64,000 nucleotides of DNA, from NCBI RefSeq assembly GCF_051251125.1, contig NZ_JBPCZL010000001.1, one strand, 5' to 3'. Of the stretch, positions 8,707 through 17,654 are shown in pieces. The notes under the pieces are model-generated. The model did not search any database. It had not been told where the DNA came from and saw only the letters and a program-made list of their open reading frames with translations. A program made the position numbers and the translations under genes. Numbering within the stretch: the first letter of the stretch is position 1; each line of letters begins with the position of its first letter. Origin of the DNA: Carnimonas bestiolae (GTDB lineage: Bacteria; Pseudomonadota; Gammaproteobacteria; Pseudomonadales; Halomonadaceae).

Positions 8707-8740
8707 CTATTGCGATACACCACACGACAAGGAGAAGCGC

Positions 8741-9895
8741 ATGAAAGCATTGGTCATCGGTGCAGGTATTGGCGGCCTGTGTGCCGCAGTGGCGCTAAAA
8801 AAAGCAGGCATCGACTGTGATGTTTACGAAGCCGTCAAGGAGATCAAGCCAGTAGGCGCCGCTCTCTCGATCTGGCCGAACGGCGTGAAGTGCATGCGAC
8901 GCCTGGGGATGGGCGACATTATCGATACCCACGGCGGGCCTATGCACTTTCTCGCCTATAAGGACTACCGCAGCGCAGAGGACCTGACTCAGTTCAGCCT
9001 TGCTCCGCTTATCGAGCAAACCGGCGAGCGTCCTTCTCCGGTCGCCCGCAGCTTGCTGCAGCAAGATATGCTCGACTTTTGGGGACGTGATTCAGTGCAG
9101 TTCGGTAAGCGAGTCGTCAGCGCAGAACAGCGCGATCACGGCGTTAGCGTAAAATTTGCTGACGGCTCCGAGGCCCATGGCGACTTCCTCATTGCCGCTG
9201 ACGGCAGCCACTCGGCCTTGCGCCCCCACGTGCTGGGCTTTACGCCCGAGCGACGCTATGCGGGCTATGTCAATTGGAACGGTCTGGTGGAGATCGACGA
9301 GGCAATAGCTCCTGCCGAGCAATGGACCACCTTTGTTGGGGAAGGTAAGCGTGTATCGCTGATGCCCATCGCCGATGGACGCTTCTATTTCTTCTTCGAT
9401 GTACCGCTGCCTGCCGGACTGGCCGAGGACCGTAGCACCCTGCGCGATGACCTCACTCGCTACTTCGATGGCTGGGCGGCCCCCGTACAGCGCTTGATTG
9501 CAGCGCTCGATCCCAACACCACTAACCGCATTGAGATTCATGATATCGAACCGTTCGATACGCTGGTTCGCGGCAACATAGCGCTACTCGGTGATGCCGC
9601 GCACAACACCACACCCGATATCGGTCAGGGCGGCTGTGCCGCGATGGAGGACGCCGTGGTGTTGGGCGAATGCGTGCGTACCCACAGTGATATCACCACG
9701 GCGCTGCGCTACTACGAACGTGAGCGCTGTGCGCGCGTACGTGATCTAGTGCTGAAGGCGCGCAAGCGCTGTGATGTTACCCATGGCAAGGATATGGCGC
9801 TCACCCACGCCTGGTATCAAGAGCTTCAACAGGAAACCGGCGAGCGCATTATCAAAGGGCTACGCGATACCATTCAGGGCGGCCCACTGGGATAG
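8741..9895 (+). CDS. hpxO: FAD-dependent urate hydroxylase HpxO
   Basis: A 384-residue class-A flavoprotein monooxygenase, the length of characterised HpxO. It oxidises uric acid to 5-hydroxyisourate with NADH and O2, feeding UraH and UraD. An N-terminal FAD-binding GAGIGGLCAAVALKKAG begins near residue 6. The family's ADGSHSALRPHVLG follows in the middle, and GDAAHNTTPDIGQGG contacts FAD near residue 285. ATG 8741 has AAGGAGAAG just upstream; an in-frame start at 8702 would precede the inferred transcription start. Unlike cofactor-less uricases, this enzyme is typical of proteobacterial hpx clusters. It faces away from the permease-uraD-uraH operon and shares its control region. Confidence 0.95.
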   Translation: MKALVIGAGIGGLCAAVALKKAGIDCDVYEAVKEIKPVGAALSIWPNGVKCMRRLGMGDIIDTHGGPMHFLAYKDYRSAEDLTQFSLAPLIEQTGERPSPVARSLLQQDMLDFWGRDSVQFGKRVVSAEQRDHGVSVKFADGSEAHGDFLIAADGSHSALRPHVLGFTPERRYAGYVNWNGLVEIDEAIAPAEQWTTFVGEGKRVSLMPIADGRFYFFFDVPLPAGLAEDRSTLRDDLTRYFDGWAAPVQRLIAALDPNTTNRIEIHDIEPFDTLVRGNIALLGDAAHNTTPDIGQGGCAAMEDAVVLGECVRTHSDITTALRYYERERCARVRDLVLKARKRCDVTHGKDMALTHAWYQELQQETGERIIKGLRDTIQGGPLG

Positions 9896-10351
9896 CCCCA
9901 TCGACCGCTCCGCTTTCTTCACGCATGCATCACCTGGGGTCGATTGATGGCCAGCGATGAACTGGTGCTGCTACCGCAACAGCGATGATGGGCAAGCTCC
10001 TTAAGGGTGAGCCGTGACCGGCGCTCTCAACAACCGCCGCAGTGAGTGCGCCCGCGGTTGGCGGTTGGCCCCGCCGGACAGCGTGTCATCGTCTATCGTG
10101 CATGCGCTCGGTGCTAGCGTAGCTGCCTAGACCCAACCACTGCTCGGTGGCGTCGCTCAACCTTTAGCGTTTAGTCGTGAATACGGTGTCGCTGCTTGTC
10201 ATAGCGGAATAGGCGTAACAAGATAAATGGCTCTTCCAGCGACAACGCGCCACCGCTGTCCTTACCGGCAGTGCCTGTTGTCTCACTACATGACAGGCCC
10301 CCATGACAGCATTGCAGTGCCTCGTGAGACGCCCTTTGGACCGGAGTTGAC
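9896..10351. other. Intergenic region with no recognisable gene
   Basis: 456 bases between hpxO and the MFS gene. Short open frames exist on both strands but none has protein-like composition with a ribosome site. I see no convincing hairpin plus T run. It may contain the transporter promoter. Confidence 0.5.
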
Positions 10352-11635
10352 ATGGTTGAATCCACCGCGCGCACTTCCCATCCGGCTGCTCACTCCCCCT
10401 CCACCACCCCCGTGTCCCGTCTATTTATTCTGCTGTACTGGCTGGCAGACATCGGGATATTTCTGGCTGTCATGACACCCGTCAGCATCACCATGGCGAT
10501 TCGCGTGGCGGACCTATTTCCCGATCACAAAGCGGCCTATCTGGGGATTATTCTGGGCGTAGGCTCGCTTGGCTCGATGATTGCGAACCCGGTGTGCGGC
10601 TACCTTTCAGACCTGACTCGTACTCGCTGGGGGCGGCGACGGCCGTGGATTTTATCCGGTATGTGTCTAGCGACACTCGCGCTATGGGGGCTGGGCGTTG
10701 CGACATCGCTGCTGGCGCTGGTGGCCTTCTGGTGTCTGGCGCAGGTTGCCATTAATGCGGCGCTCGCGTCGCTGGTGGCGGTAATTCCTGATCAGGTGCC
10801 CAAACAGCAGCGTGGCTTCGTTTCAGCACTGCACAGCATGTCGACCACCCTCGCCATCATGGCGGGAGTAGTGGTCATTAATATCGTCGGCACCGCGCAT
10901 TTGGGCATGTTTTTGATTCCTGCGTTAATCGGGCTGGCGTGCACGCTGGTCTTTGTATGCTTCTTCAAGGAGCCACTGCCCGATGCCTTGCCGCCTAAAG
11001 AGCACCCGCTACTGGACATCAAATCGGCGATGCTGAAGTTTCGCCGTCACCCTTTCTCGCATTCGCCCTTCTCTTTGGCGTGGCTAAACACCTTCCTGCT
11101 GTTCTTCGGAAGTTCGATGGTGGGGGCCTATCAGGTTTACTTCCTGACCGATCGGCTGGGGTTTGATGCGGTAGCAGTGGCTCGCGGAATTTTCATTTCA
11201 ACAGCGGTGACCGGCGCCTGTGTCGTTATGGCATCGTCGCTGACCGGCTGGCTATCGGATCGACTCGACCGCCGCAAACCCTTTGTGATTGGTGCCATCC
11301 TGCTGTTTGCCTTAGGCGTGCTGCTGCTCATGCTGACCCATAACTATTGGGGATTTCTGCTGGCAGTCACGACCACCTCGCTTGGTTCGGCAATTTACGC
11401 GGCGGTTGATCAGGCCATGGTGATCGACGTGCTGCCCGACCAAAACACCAGCGCGGGAAAGAATATGGGGATTTTCAATATGGCGGTAATGGCACCGCAG
11501 GTGATATCCCCCATCGTAGCGCCATGGTTTTTGGGCATGGGCGAGGGGCACAACTTCAATGCGCTATTTGGTGCGGCCATGGTGGTAGTACTGGCGAGTC
11601 TGATACCGATCTTCCGCATGAAAGGCGTGCGTTAG
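10352..11635 (+). CDS. MFS transporter, sugar/GPH-like type
   Basis: A 427-residue inner-membrane protein with about twelve hydrophobic segments. After helix 2 comes the cytoplasmic loop GYLSDLTRTRWGRRRPWI, a form of the MFS A-motif found in sucrose- and glycoside-type carriers (SDRTRSRWGRRRPWI-like). A second basic loop, GWLSDRLDRRKPFVIG, lies at the start of the C-terminal half. GGAG precedes the ATG. The substrate is unknown. Nearness to hpxO could suggest a purine intermediate, but the A-motif type points more to sugars. It is a single-gene unit, convergent with nhaA. Confidence 0.85.
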   Translation: MVESTARTSHPAAHSPSTTPVSRLFILLYWLADIGIFLAVMTPVSITMAIRVADLFPDHKAAYLGIILGVGSLGSMIANPVCGYLSDLTRTRWGRRRPWILSGMCLATLALWGLGVATSLLALVAFWCLAQVAINAALASLVAVIPDQVPKQQRGFVSALHSMSTTLAIMAGVVVINIVGTAHLGMFLIPALIGLACTLVFVCFFKEPLPDALPPKEHPLLDIKSAMLKFRRHPFSHSPFSLAWLNTFLLFFGSSMVGAYQVYFLTDRLGFDAVAVARGIFISTAVTGACVVMASSLTGWLSDRLDRRKPFVIGAILLFALGVLLLMLTHNYWGFLLAVTTTSLGSAIYAAVDQAMVIDVLPDQNTSAGKNMGIFNMAVMAPQVISPIVAPWFLGMGEGHNFNALFGAAMVVVLASLIPIFRMKGVR

Positions 11636-11853
11636 CGCAAGCGTACGCCGCATATTGATAACGCACTACGGGCAGCGCAGCGCCCGCAAGATGCCGTGAT
11701 GCTTTCTAGCAGCACTCGAGGCAACATTGCCTATCCGCCCGCCCGTCGCGGGTAGGCGCTAACAACGGCAGCTGAGATTTATTTACCGCCGCAGATGATC
11801 GAGCCAACCAGCGCCAGATACCGCCAAGCGCCTGCAAGGCCATGCGCCTGCTT

Positions 11854-13011
11854 CTAGTGCTCCACGGCCGAGCGGCGACTGAAGAAGCGCAACAGCCCCC
11901 ACCCGAGCACGCCCGACAGCAGCGAGCCGATAAAGACGCCCAAGCGTGCATACTGCTGTAGTTCGGGATGATCGAAGGCCAGCAAATTGACAAACAGGCT
12001 CATGGTGAAGCCGATGCCACACAGCACCGCCAGCGCGTACACCTGCCACCAGCTAGCGCCCTCAGGCCGAGGCGCAATGCCCGTTAGCGCGCAGAGACGA
12101 ATGGTCGCAAAAATACCCAGCTGTTTGCCGAAAAACAGCGCCAGCGCCACGCCCATCAGCACCGGCTGGGTGAGTATCTCGACGTTCAATCCCGCCAGTG
12201 ACACACCCGCATTAGCGAAGCCAAACAGCGGGATAACCAGAAAGCCAACCCACGGCGCCAGCCCATGCTCGAGCGTTTCGAGCGGGCGCACCTGCCGACT
12301 GACCTTGTTTCCCTGCAACGGAATGGTTAGCGCCAGCACCACGCCGGCTAACGTAGCGTGCACCCCCGACTTGAGCACCAGCCACCATAGCACCACGCCC
12401 AGCAGCAGATAGGGCGTCAGCTTCACTACCCCCAATCGATTAAGCGCTACCAGCGTCAGCGTGATCACTGCCGCCAGTCCCAGATACAGCATTTCGATGT
12501 GCGCCGTATAAAAGAACGCGATGATCACCACCGCGATCAAATCATCAATGACCGCGATCGCGGTCAGCAATACCTTTAGAGAGAGCGGCACGCGCGGGCC
12601 TGCCAACGCCAGCACGCCAAGCGCAAACGCGATATCAGTGGCGGTCGGGATCGCCCAGCCGTGCAACCCTTCAGCAGAGTGAGCGTTAAGCGCGACGTAG
12701 ATTAGCGCCGGCACCACCACCCCGCCCGCCGCAGCCAACCCGGGCAGCACCCTGAGTGACCAGCGATTGAGCTGGCCAACGGCGAATTCACGCTTTACCT
12801 CTAACCCTACGGTCAGGAAGAACAGCGCCATTACGCCGTCGTTAATCCACTCTTCCACTGATAACCCCGCCGCGTGAATCTCTAACAGCGCGTGATAGCC
12901 CTCGCCTAGTGGTGAGTTGGCAACGATCAACGCCGCCAGCGCTGCCACCATTAGAAAAACGCCCGGAGCGCTGTCGCTATTGTTGAGTGCCGCCAGTACC
13001 CGCATTCGCAC
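11854..13011 (-). CDS. nhaA: Na+/H+ antiporter NhaA
   Basis: An electrogenic 2H+/Na+ antiporter of the inner membrane that keeps cytoplasmic Na+ and alkaline pH in check. The 385-residue length is normal. The ion-binding Asp pair is in AIAVIDDLIAVVIIAFFYT (residues 156 and 157). A third conserved Asp is in IPTATDIAFALGVLAL (residue 126), and LFFLTVGLEVKREF is the family segment of helix 2. The start may be GTG 13011 (AGGA five bases before) or ATG 13005; I give the longer one. It is divergent from betI, so Na+ export and betaine synthesis share one control region. The 218 bases between its stop and the MFS gene hold nothing I recognise. Confidence 0.97.
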   Translation of the reverse strand: MRMRVLAALNNSDSAPGVFLMVAALAALIVANSPLGEGYHALLEIHAAGLSVEEWINDGVMALFFLTVGLEVKREFAVGQLNRWSLRVLPGLAAAGGVVVPALIYVALNAHSAEGLHGWAIPTATDIAFALGVLALAGPRVPLSLKVLLTAIAVIDDLIAVVIIAFFYTAHIEMLYLGLAAVITLTLVALNRLGVVKLTPYLLLGVVLWWLVLKSGVHATLAGVVLALTIPLQGNKVSRQVRPLETLEHGLAPWVGFLVIPLFGFANAGVSLAGLNVEILTQPVLMGVALALFFGKQLGIFATIRLCALTGIAPRPEGASWWQVYALAVLCGIGFTMSLFVNLLAFDHPELQQYARLGVFIGSLLSGVLGWGLLRFFSRRSAVEH

Positions 13012-13167
13012 TATCGTCCTTGGTTGTTGGCGCAGATGCCGCTGTCATGCCCGATGGGTTCATCTATGCGATGTCATGGTATCGGAAAAGCACGTCGCTT
13101 ACCTCGCTTTAGCTACCAAGGGAGTAGCGACATTGCGTAAGTCGCTCATCTACCGGCGTTATTTTTG

Positions 13168-13200
13168 TTGATTGAACGTTCAATAAAAATAATCTACACT
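13168..13200 (+). promoter_or_regulatory. betIBA promoter with BetI operator
   Basis: The operator TTGATTGAACGTTCAATAAA has a perfect 14-bp palindrome at 13171-13184 and closely resembles the BetI-protected site of E. coli. A sigma-70 promoter overlaps it: TTGAAC at 13172-13177, a 17-base spacer and TACACT at 13195-13200. Bound BetI would cover the -35 box, so choline-released repression of the whole operon is the simplest model. The distance to the betI ATG is 35 bases. Confidence 0.85.
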
Positions 13201-13235
13201 GCCCGCCATCTGAGTCGCACCATCAGGAACGCCTC

Positions 13236-13847
13236 ATGCCAAAGATAGGAATGGAACAGATTCGCCGCCGTCAGTTAATCGATGCGACCTTGGTCACCAT
13301 CGATCACTTCGGTCTGGAAGACACCACCATTGCACGAATCGCGAAAAGTGCCGGAGTCTCTGCGGGCATTATCAGCCACTACTTTGGCGGCAAGGATGGT
13401 CTGATTGAAGCGACCATGCGGGAAGTCTTGAGCCAATTGAGCGCTGCCGTTGCCGAGCGCCGCCGCGCCACCGCCCATCACGATGTCGAAGGCCACATTA
13501 ACGCCATTATCGAGGGCAACTTCGACCGCAGTCAGGTCAGCGAATCAGCCATGAAAACCTGGCTGGCCTTTTGGGTATCGAGCATGCATCGGCCGCAGCT
13601 CAAACGGCTGCAAAGCGTCAATGATCGACGCCTTTTTTCCAATCTGTGCTATCAATTCAGTCGGCGTTTGCCGCCTGACAAGGCACGCGACGCGGCCCGT
13701 GGTTTGGCCGCCTTGATTGACGGCCTGTGGCTGCGCGGCGCATTAATGCCAGAGCGCTTCGATGTCGATGCCGCGCTGCGCATTGCGCGCCACTTCGCCA
13801 ACGAACAGCTTCATTCATGTGACAGTCAAGCAGCACTGGCACAGTAA
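13236..13847 (+). CDS. betI: TetR-family choline-responsive repressor BetI
   Basis: A 203-residue TetR-type repressor. The N-terminal helix-turn-helix spans roughly residues 24-50 (TTIARIAKSAGVSAGIISHY followed by FGGKDGL), the characteristic BetI sequence. The C-terminal domain, with WLAFWVSSMHRPQLKRLQ, is the ligand-binding and dimer part. In characterised systems BetI represses the bet genes and is relieved by choline. It is the first gene of betI-betB-betA, preceded by AGGAA and by its own operator; betB follows after 54 bases. There is no betT choline transporter in the window. Confidence 0.96.
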   Translation: MPKIGMEQIRRRQLIDATLVTIDHFGLEDTTIARIAKSAGVSAGIISHYFGGKDGLIEATMREVLSQLSAAVAERRRATAHHDVEGHINAIIEGNFDRSQVSESAMKTWLAFWVSSMHRPQLKRLQSVNDRRLFSNLCYQFSRRLPPDKARDAARGLAALIDGLWLRGALMPERFDVDAALRIARHFANEQLHSCDSQAALAQ

Positions 13848-13901
13848 CGCATAAGCACTCAACGATTGATTACGCACTCTTCATCTATCAGGAGACGTTT
13901 C

Positions 13902-15371
13902 ATGAGCACACTGCCGATCATCCAGCAATACATCGACGGCAAACCGGTCGACGCCACTTCAGGCAAAACCTTCGATACCGTTAACCCTGCAACCGGTGAC
14001 GTGATCGCTCAGGTGCAGGAAGCCTCCAGCGCCGACGTCGATCGCGCCGTTGCTGCGGCACGCCGTGGTCAGCGCGAATGGGCCGCCAAAACAGCAATGG
14101 AGCGTGCGCGCATTCTTAACCGTGCGGTGGCGCTGCTGCGTGAGCGCAACGATGAGCTCGCGAAGCTGGAATCGATCGATACCGGCAAGGCGTTCAGCGA
14201 AACCAGCGCTGTCGATATTGTGACCGGTGCGGATGTCCTCGAATACATGGCAGGTGCATCGCTCGCGTTTGAAGGTATCCAGCAGCCGCTGCGCAGCGAC
14301 GCCTTCTTCTATACCCGTCGCGAGCCGATTGGTGTGTGTGGTGCCATTGGTGCCTGGAACTATCCGATCCAGATTGCCTTGTGGAAGTCGGCACCTGCAC
14401 TGGCCGCTGGCAACGCGATGGTGTTCAAACCCAGCGAGGTTACCCCGCTAACCGCGATGAAACTGGCCGAAATCTATACCGAAGCCGGTCTGCCCAACGG
14501 CGTATTCAACGTCGTACATGGCGCCGCCGACGTGGGTATCGCTCTGACCGACCATCCGCACATCGACAAGATCTCGTTCACCGGCGAAGTGGGTACCGGT
14601 AAAAAAGTGATGTCCGCTTCTGCTGCTTCCTCGCTGAAGGAAGTCACCATGGAGCTGGGCGGTAAATCTCCGCTGATCGTATTTGCCGACGCCGATCTCG
14701 ACCGTGCTGTCGAAGGTGCGATGGTCGCCAACTTCTTCTCTACCGGTCAGGTGTGCACCAACGGCACGCGCGTCTTTGTCGAAAGCTCTATCAAGGCAGA
14801 GTTCGAGCAGAAAGTGCTGGAGCGCATCAAAGCGCTCAAGGCCGGCGACCCACTCGACGCTGCCACCAACTATGGCCCGCTGGTCAGCTTCGAGCATCTC
14901 GATAAAGTGCTGTCGTACTTCGATATCGCCAAGCAAGACGGCGCCAAGCTGCTGACCGGCGGCGAGCGCATGAGTGAAGGCGCATTGGCCAAAGGCGCGT
15001 ACGTCGCTCCTACCGTTTACACCGATTGCAGCGATGACATGCGCATCGTGCAGGAAGAGATTTTCGGCCCGGTAATGTCGATTCTCTCCTTCGACAGCGA
15101 AGAAGAAGTCGTGCGTCGCGCCAATGACACCAGCTATGGCTTGGCGGGCGGCGTCTTTACCGAGAGCCTGAACCGTGCGCACCGCGTCATCCATCAGATC
15201 GAAGCAGGCATCTGCTGGGTAAACACCTGGGGCGAATCCCCCGCTGAAATGCCGGTCGGCGGCTACAAGCAGTCCGGCGTTGGCTTCGAAAACGGTGCCG
15301 AAACCCTCAAGCACTTCACCAAATCGAAGTCGGTACTGATTGAAATGGGCGAGTTCCCACCCGCGTTCTAA
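13902..15371 (+). CDS. betB: Betaine aldehyde dehydrogenase
   Basis: NAD(P)-dependent oxidation of betaine aldehyde to glycine betaine, the second step of osmoprotectant synthesis. The protein has 489 residues against 490 in E. coli. Catalytic residues are Glu251 in TMELGGKSP and Cys285 in GQVCTNGTRVFV; the Rossmann-type cofactor segment IGAWNYPIQIALWKSAPALA and FTGEVGTGKK are present. ATG 13902 follows AGGAGACGTTTC, and I prefer it to an in-frame start at 13866 that has no ribosome site. The 247 bases before betA contain a 10-bp hairpin with one mismatch around 15401-15425, perhaps setting the betB:betA ratio. Confidence 0.97.
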   Translation: MSTLPIIQQYIDGKPVDATSGKTFDTVNPATGDVIAQVQEASSADVDRAVAAARRGQREWAAKTAMERARILNRAVALLRERNDELAKLESIDTGKAFSETSAVDIVTGADVLEYMAGASLAFEGIQQPLRSDAFFYTRREPIGVCGAIGAWNYPIQIALWKSAPALAAGNAMVFKPSEVTPLTAMKLAEIYTEAGLPNGVFNVVHGAADVGIALTDHPHIDKISFTGEVGTGKKVMSASAASSLKEVTMELGGKSPLIVFADADLDRAVEGAMVANFFSTGQVCTNGTRVFVESSIKAEFEQKVLERIKALKAGDPLDAATNYGPLVSFEHLDKVLSYFDIAKQDGAKLLTGGERMSEGALAKGAYVAPTVYTDCSDDMRIVQEEIFGPVMSILSFDSEEEVVRRANDTSYGLAGGVFTESLNRAHRVIHQIEAGICWVNTWGESPAEMPVGGYKQSGVGFENGAETLKHFTKSKSVLIEMGEFPPAF

Positions 15372-15618
15372 GCACGCGACCCGCGAACAACATTGGCATG
15401 CAGGCGTCGTCCAAGGCGACGCTTGCCGCAAGCGCCACGCAGCGATGTCCTCTACGTGCTGCGGGTAAGTACTGCTTGTTCGCGGGCACAACGCTTAGCC
15501 TTTGGCACTGCGCACTTTATCGCACTGCCCTCCCATCTTCCGGCGCCAGCGGCGTCGGCCCCGACGATCTTGATGCCGCGCCAACAACGCTGCGGCATCC
15601 TTGACAAGGAGTTACCTG

Positions 15619-17340
15619 ATGGCTGACCGCGAGATTCGAGAATTCGATTACGTCATCGTAGGTGCAGGTTCAGCGGGCAACGTGCTCGCCACTCGATTGA
15701 CCGAAGATCCTTCGGTAACCGTACTGCTGCTGGAAGCCGGCGGTCCCGATTACCGCCTTGATTTCCGCACCCAAATGCCTGCTGCACTGGCGTATCCGCT
15801 ACAAGGCAAACGCTATAACTGGGCATATGAAACCGACCCGGAACCGCACATGAACAATCGCCGCATGGAGTGCGGACGCGGTAAAGGGCTGGGCGGCTCA
15901 TCGTTGATCAACGGCATGTGCTATATCCGCGGCAACGCCATGGACCTTGATAACTGGGCGCAGCAGCCCGGTCTTGAGGATTGGAGCTATGCCGACTGCC
16001 TGCCCTACTATCGCAAGGCCGAAAGCCGCGATATTGGTGCTAACGATTACCACGGCGGCGATGGCCCGGTGTCGGTAGCTACCTCCAATGTCAACGACAA
16101 CCCGCTCAACCGCGCTTTTGTTGAAGCAGGCAAGCAGGCAGGCTTCGCCGAAACCGACGATCTCAACGGCTATCGTCAGGAAGGCTTCGGGCCAATGGAC
16201 CGCACGGTAACTCCGCAAGGCCGCCGCGCTGCCACCAGCCGTGGCTATCTCGACACTGCCAAACAGCGCCCCAACATTACCATCGAAACCCACGCCACCA
16301 CCGACCGCGTACTGTTCGAAGGTAAAAAGGCGTGCGGCGTTGAGTATCTGCGCAACGGCACGCGCCAGCAGGTGCGGGTACGTCGTGAAGTGCTGGTATG
16401 CAGTGGCGCTATTGCGTCGCCGGCACTGCTGCAACGCTCCGGTGTTGGCGATCCACAATGGCTCAACGAGCTGGGCATCGAGGTCGTGCACGAACTGCCC
16501 GGCGTAGGCAAGAACCTGCAAGATCACCTCGAAATGTACATTCAATACGAGTGCAAGGAGCCAGTGTCGCTCTATCCTGCACTGAAAATCCAGAATCAGC
16601 CCAAGATCGGCCTCGAATGGATGATCAAAGGCACAGGGCTTGGTGCCAGTAACCATTTCGAAGCAGGTGCCTTTACGCGTACCAATGAAGCAGAGCCGTG
16701 GCCCAACGTGCAGTATCACTTCCTGCCGCTGGCGATCAGCTACAACGGCAAGAGTGCCGCTGAAACTCACGGTTTTCAGGTCCACGTCGGCTCAATGCGC
16801 TCGCGCAGCCGTGGCCGTATCAAGCTGACTTCACGTAACCCTGAAGATGCGCCAAGCATTCTGTTCAACTACATGAGCGATCCGCAGGACTGGGTGGAAT
16901 TCCGCGATTGTATTCGTCAGGCGCGCGACATTATCAATCAGCCCGCTTTCGACAAGTTCCGCGGCGCTGAAATTGCGCCGGGCGCCAGCGCACAGAGCGA
17001 CGCGGAGCTGGATGAGTTCGTCAAAAGCCACGCCGAAACGGCTTACCATCCGTGTGGCTCATGCCGCATGGGCGACGACGATCTGGCGGTAGTTGATGGA
17101 CAGGGGCGCGTGCACGGCATGGAAGGATTGCGCGTGGTTGACGCCTCGCTGATGCCGCTGATTGTTACCGGTAACCTCAACGCCACCACCATCATGATGG
17201 CCGAGAAAATTGCCGATCGCATTCGTGGCCGCGAACCGCTCGCCAAGAGCACTGCCGATTACTTCAAAGCCGAGACCCAGGGCGACGCTGCCAGCGATCT
17301 TAGCCCTATTCCCGGCACAACGCTTCGCACCGCTTATTAA
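15619..17340 (+). CDS. betA: Choline dehydrogenase
   Basis: A membrane-associated GMC-family flavoprotein that oxidises choline to betaine aldehyde and passes electrons to the respiratory chain. It has 573 residues. The FAD-binding motif VIVGAGSAGNVLATRL is at the N terminus. GMC signature 1 is GRGKGLGGSSLINGMCYIRG and signature 2 includes GAIASPALLQRSGVG. The catalytic His lies in YHPCGSCRMG, and the conserved Asn in VTGNLNATTIMMAEK. ATG 15619 has AAGGAG eight bases before it; an upstream TTG at 15601 would place the ribosome site inside the gene. It ends the bet operon, just before a strong terminator. Confidence 0.97.
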   Translation: MADREIREFDYVIVGAGSAGNVLATRLTEDPSVTVLLLEAGGPDYRLDFRTQMPAALAYPLQGKRYNWAYETDPEPHMNNRRMECGRGKGLGGSSLINGMCYIRGNAMDLDNWAQQPGLEDWSYADCLPYYRKAESRDIGANDYHGGDGPVSVATSNVNDNPLNRAFVEAGKQAGFAETDDLNGYRQEGFGPMDRTVTPQGRRAATSRGYLDTAKQRPNITIETHATTDRVLFEGKKACGVEYLRNGTRQQVRVRREVLVCSGAIASPALLQRSGVGDPQWLNELGIEVVHELPGVGKNLQDHLEMYIQYECKEPVSLYPALKIQNQPKIGLEWMIKGTGLGASNHFEAGAFTRTNEAEPWPNVQYHFLPLAISYNGKSAAETHGFQVHVGSMRSRSRGRIKLTSRNPEDAPSILFNYMSDPQDWVEFRDCIRQARDIINQPAFDKFRGAEIAPGASAQSDAELDEFVKSHAETAYHPCGSCRMGDDDLAVVDGQGRVHGMEGLRVVDASLMPLIVTGNLNATTIMMAEKIADRIRGREPLAKSTADYFKAETQGDAASDLSPIPGTTLRTAY

Positions 17341-17370
17341 CGATAGACACGCAAGCAATACCCGCACATA

Positions 17371-17400
17371 CCGCGCCCTGAAAAGGGCGCGGTTTTTTTT
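17371..17400 (+). terminator. Rho-independent terminator of betIBA
   Basis: CCGCGCCCT 17371-17379 and AGGGCGCGG 17384-17392 form a perfect 9-bp stem with a GAAA tetraloop, followed at once by eight T residues. Confidence 0.95.
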
Positions 17401-17494
17401 GCGTATAAAGAAATAGACAATGCCGAGAATTACTACATATTTTTACCCACATGCTATTGATTCTCTTCTAAATTGATACACTATATCCTTAAGT

Positions 17495-17523
17495 TTGAGA
17501 TAACACTTAGACTACAATTATAA
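17495..17523 (+). promoter_or_regulatory. Candidate sigma-70 promoter of the RND efflux operon
   Basis: TTGAGA 17495-17500, a 17-base spacer and TTATAA 17518-17523, in an AT-rich stretch of the 314-base gap after betA. The leader would be about 125 bases. It contains CGGCTAG 17594-17600 and CTAGCCG 17638-17644, an inverted repeat ending just before the ribosome site. Confidence 0.5.
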
Positions 17524-17654
17524 GCATCGCTTCAGCACTCATTGGCGGTGCCCTTCTAAGCACCGGGCTCAGCGAGATAGAGTATTAAATAAACGGCTAG
17601 CGACCAACGACTGGCCAACAATGTTCTTTTGCATCCACTAGCCGCTTTCCAGGC

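Noticed and set aside
9896..10351. Possible gene remnant after hpxO
   Set aside because: No frame shows a recognisable motif or start site; I cannot support a feature beyond an intergenic region.
14448..15491. A 347-codon open frame antisense to betB
   Set aside because: betB has catalytic residues and family length; the antisense frame has no family features and is a codon-bias shadow.
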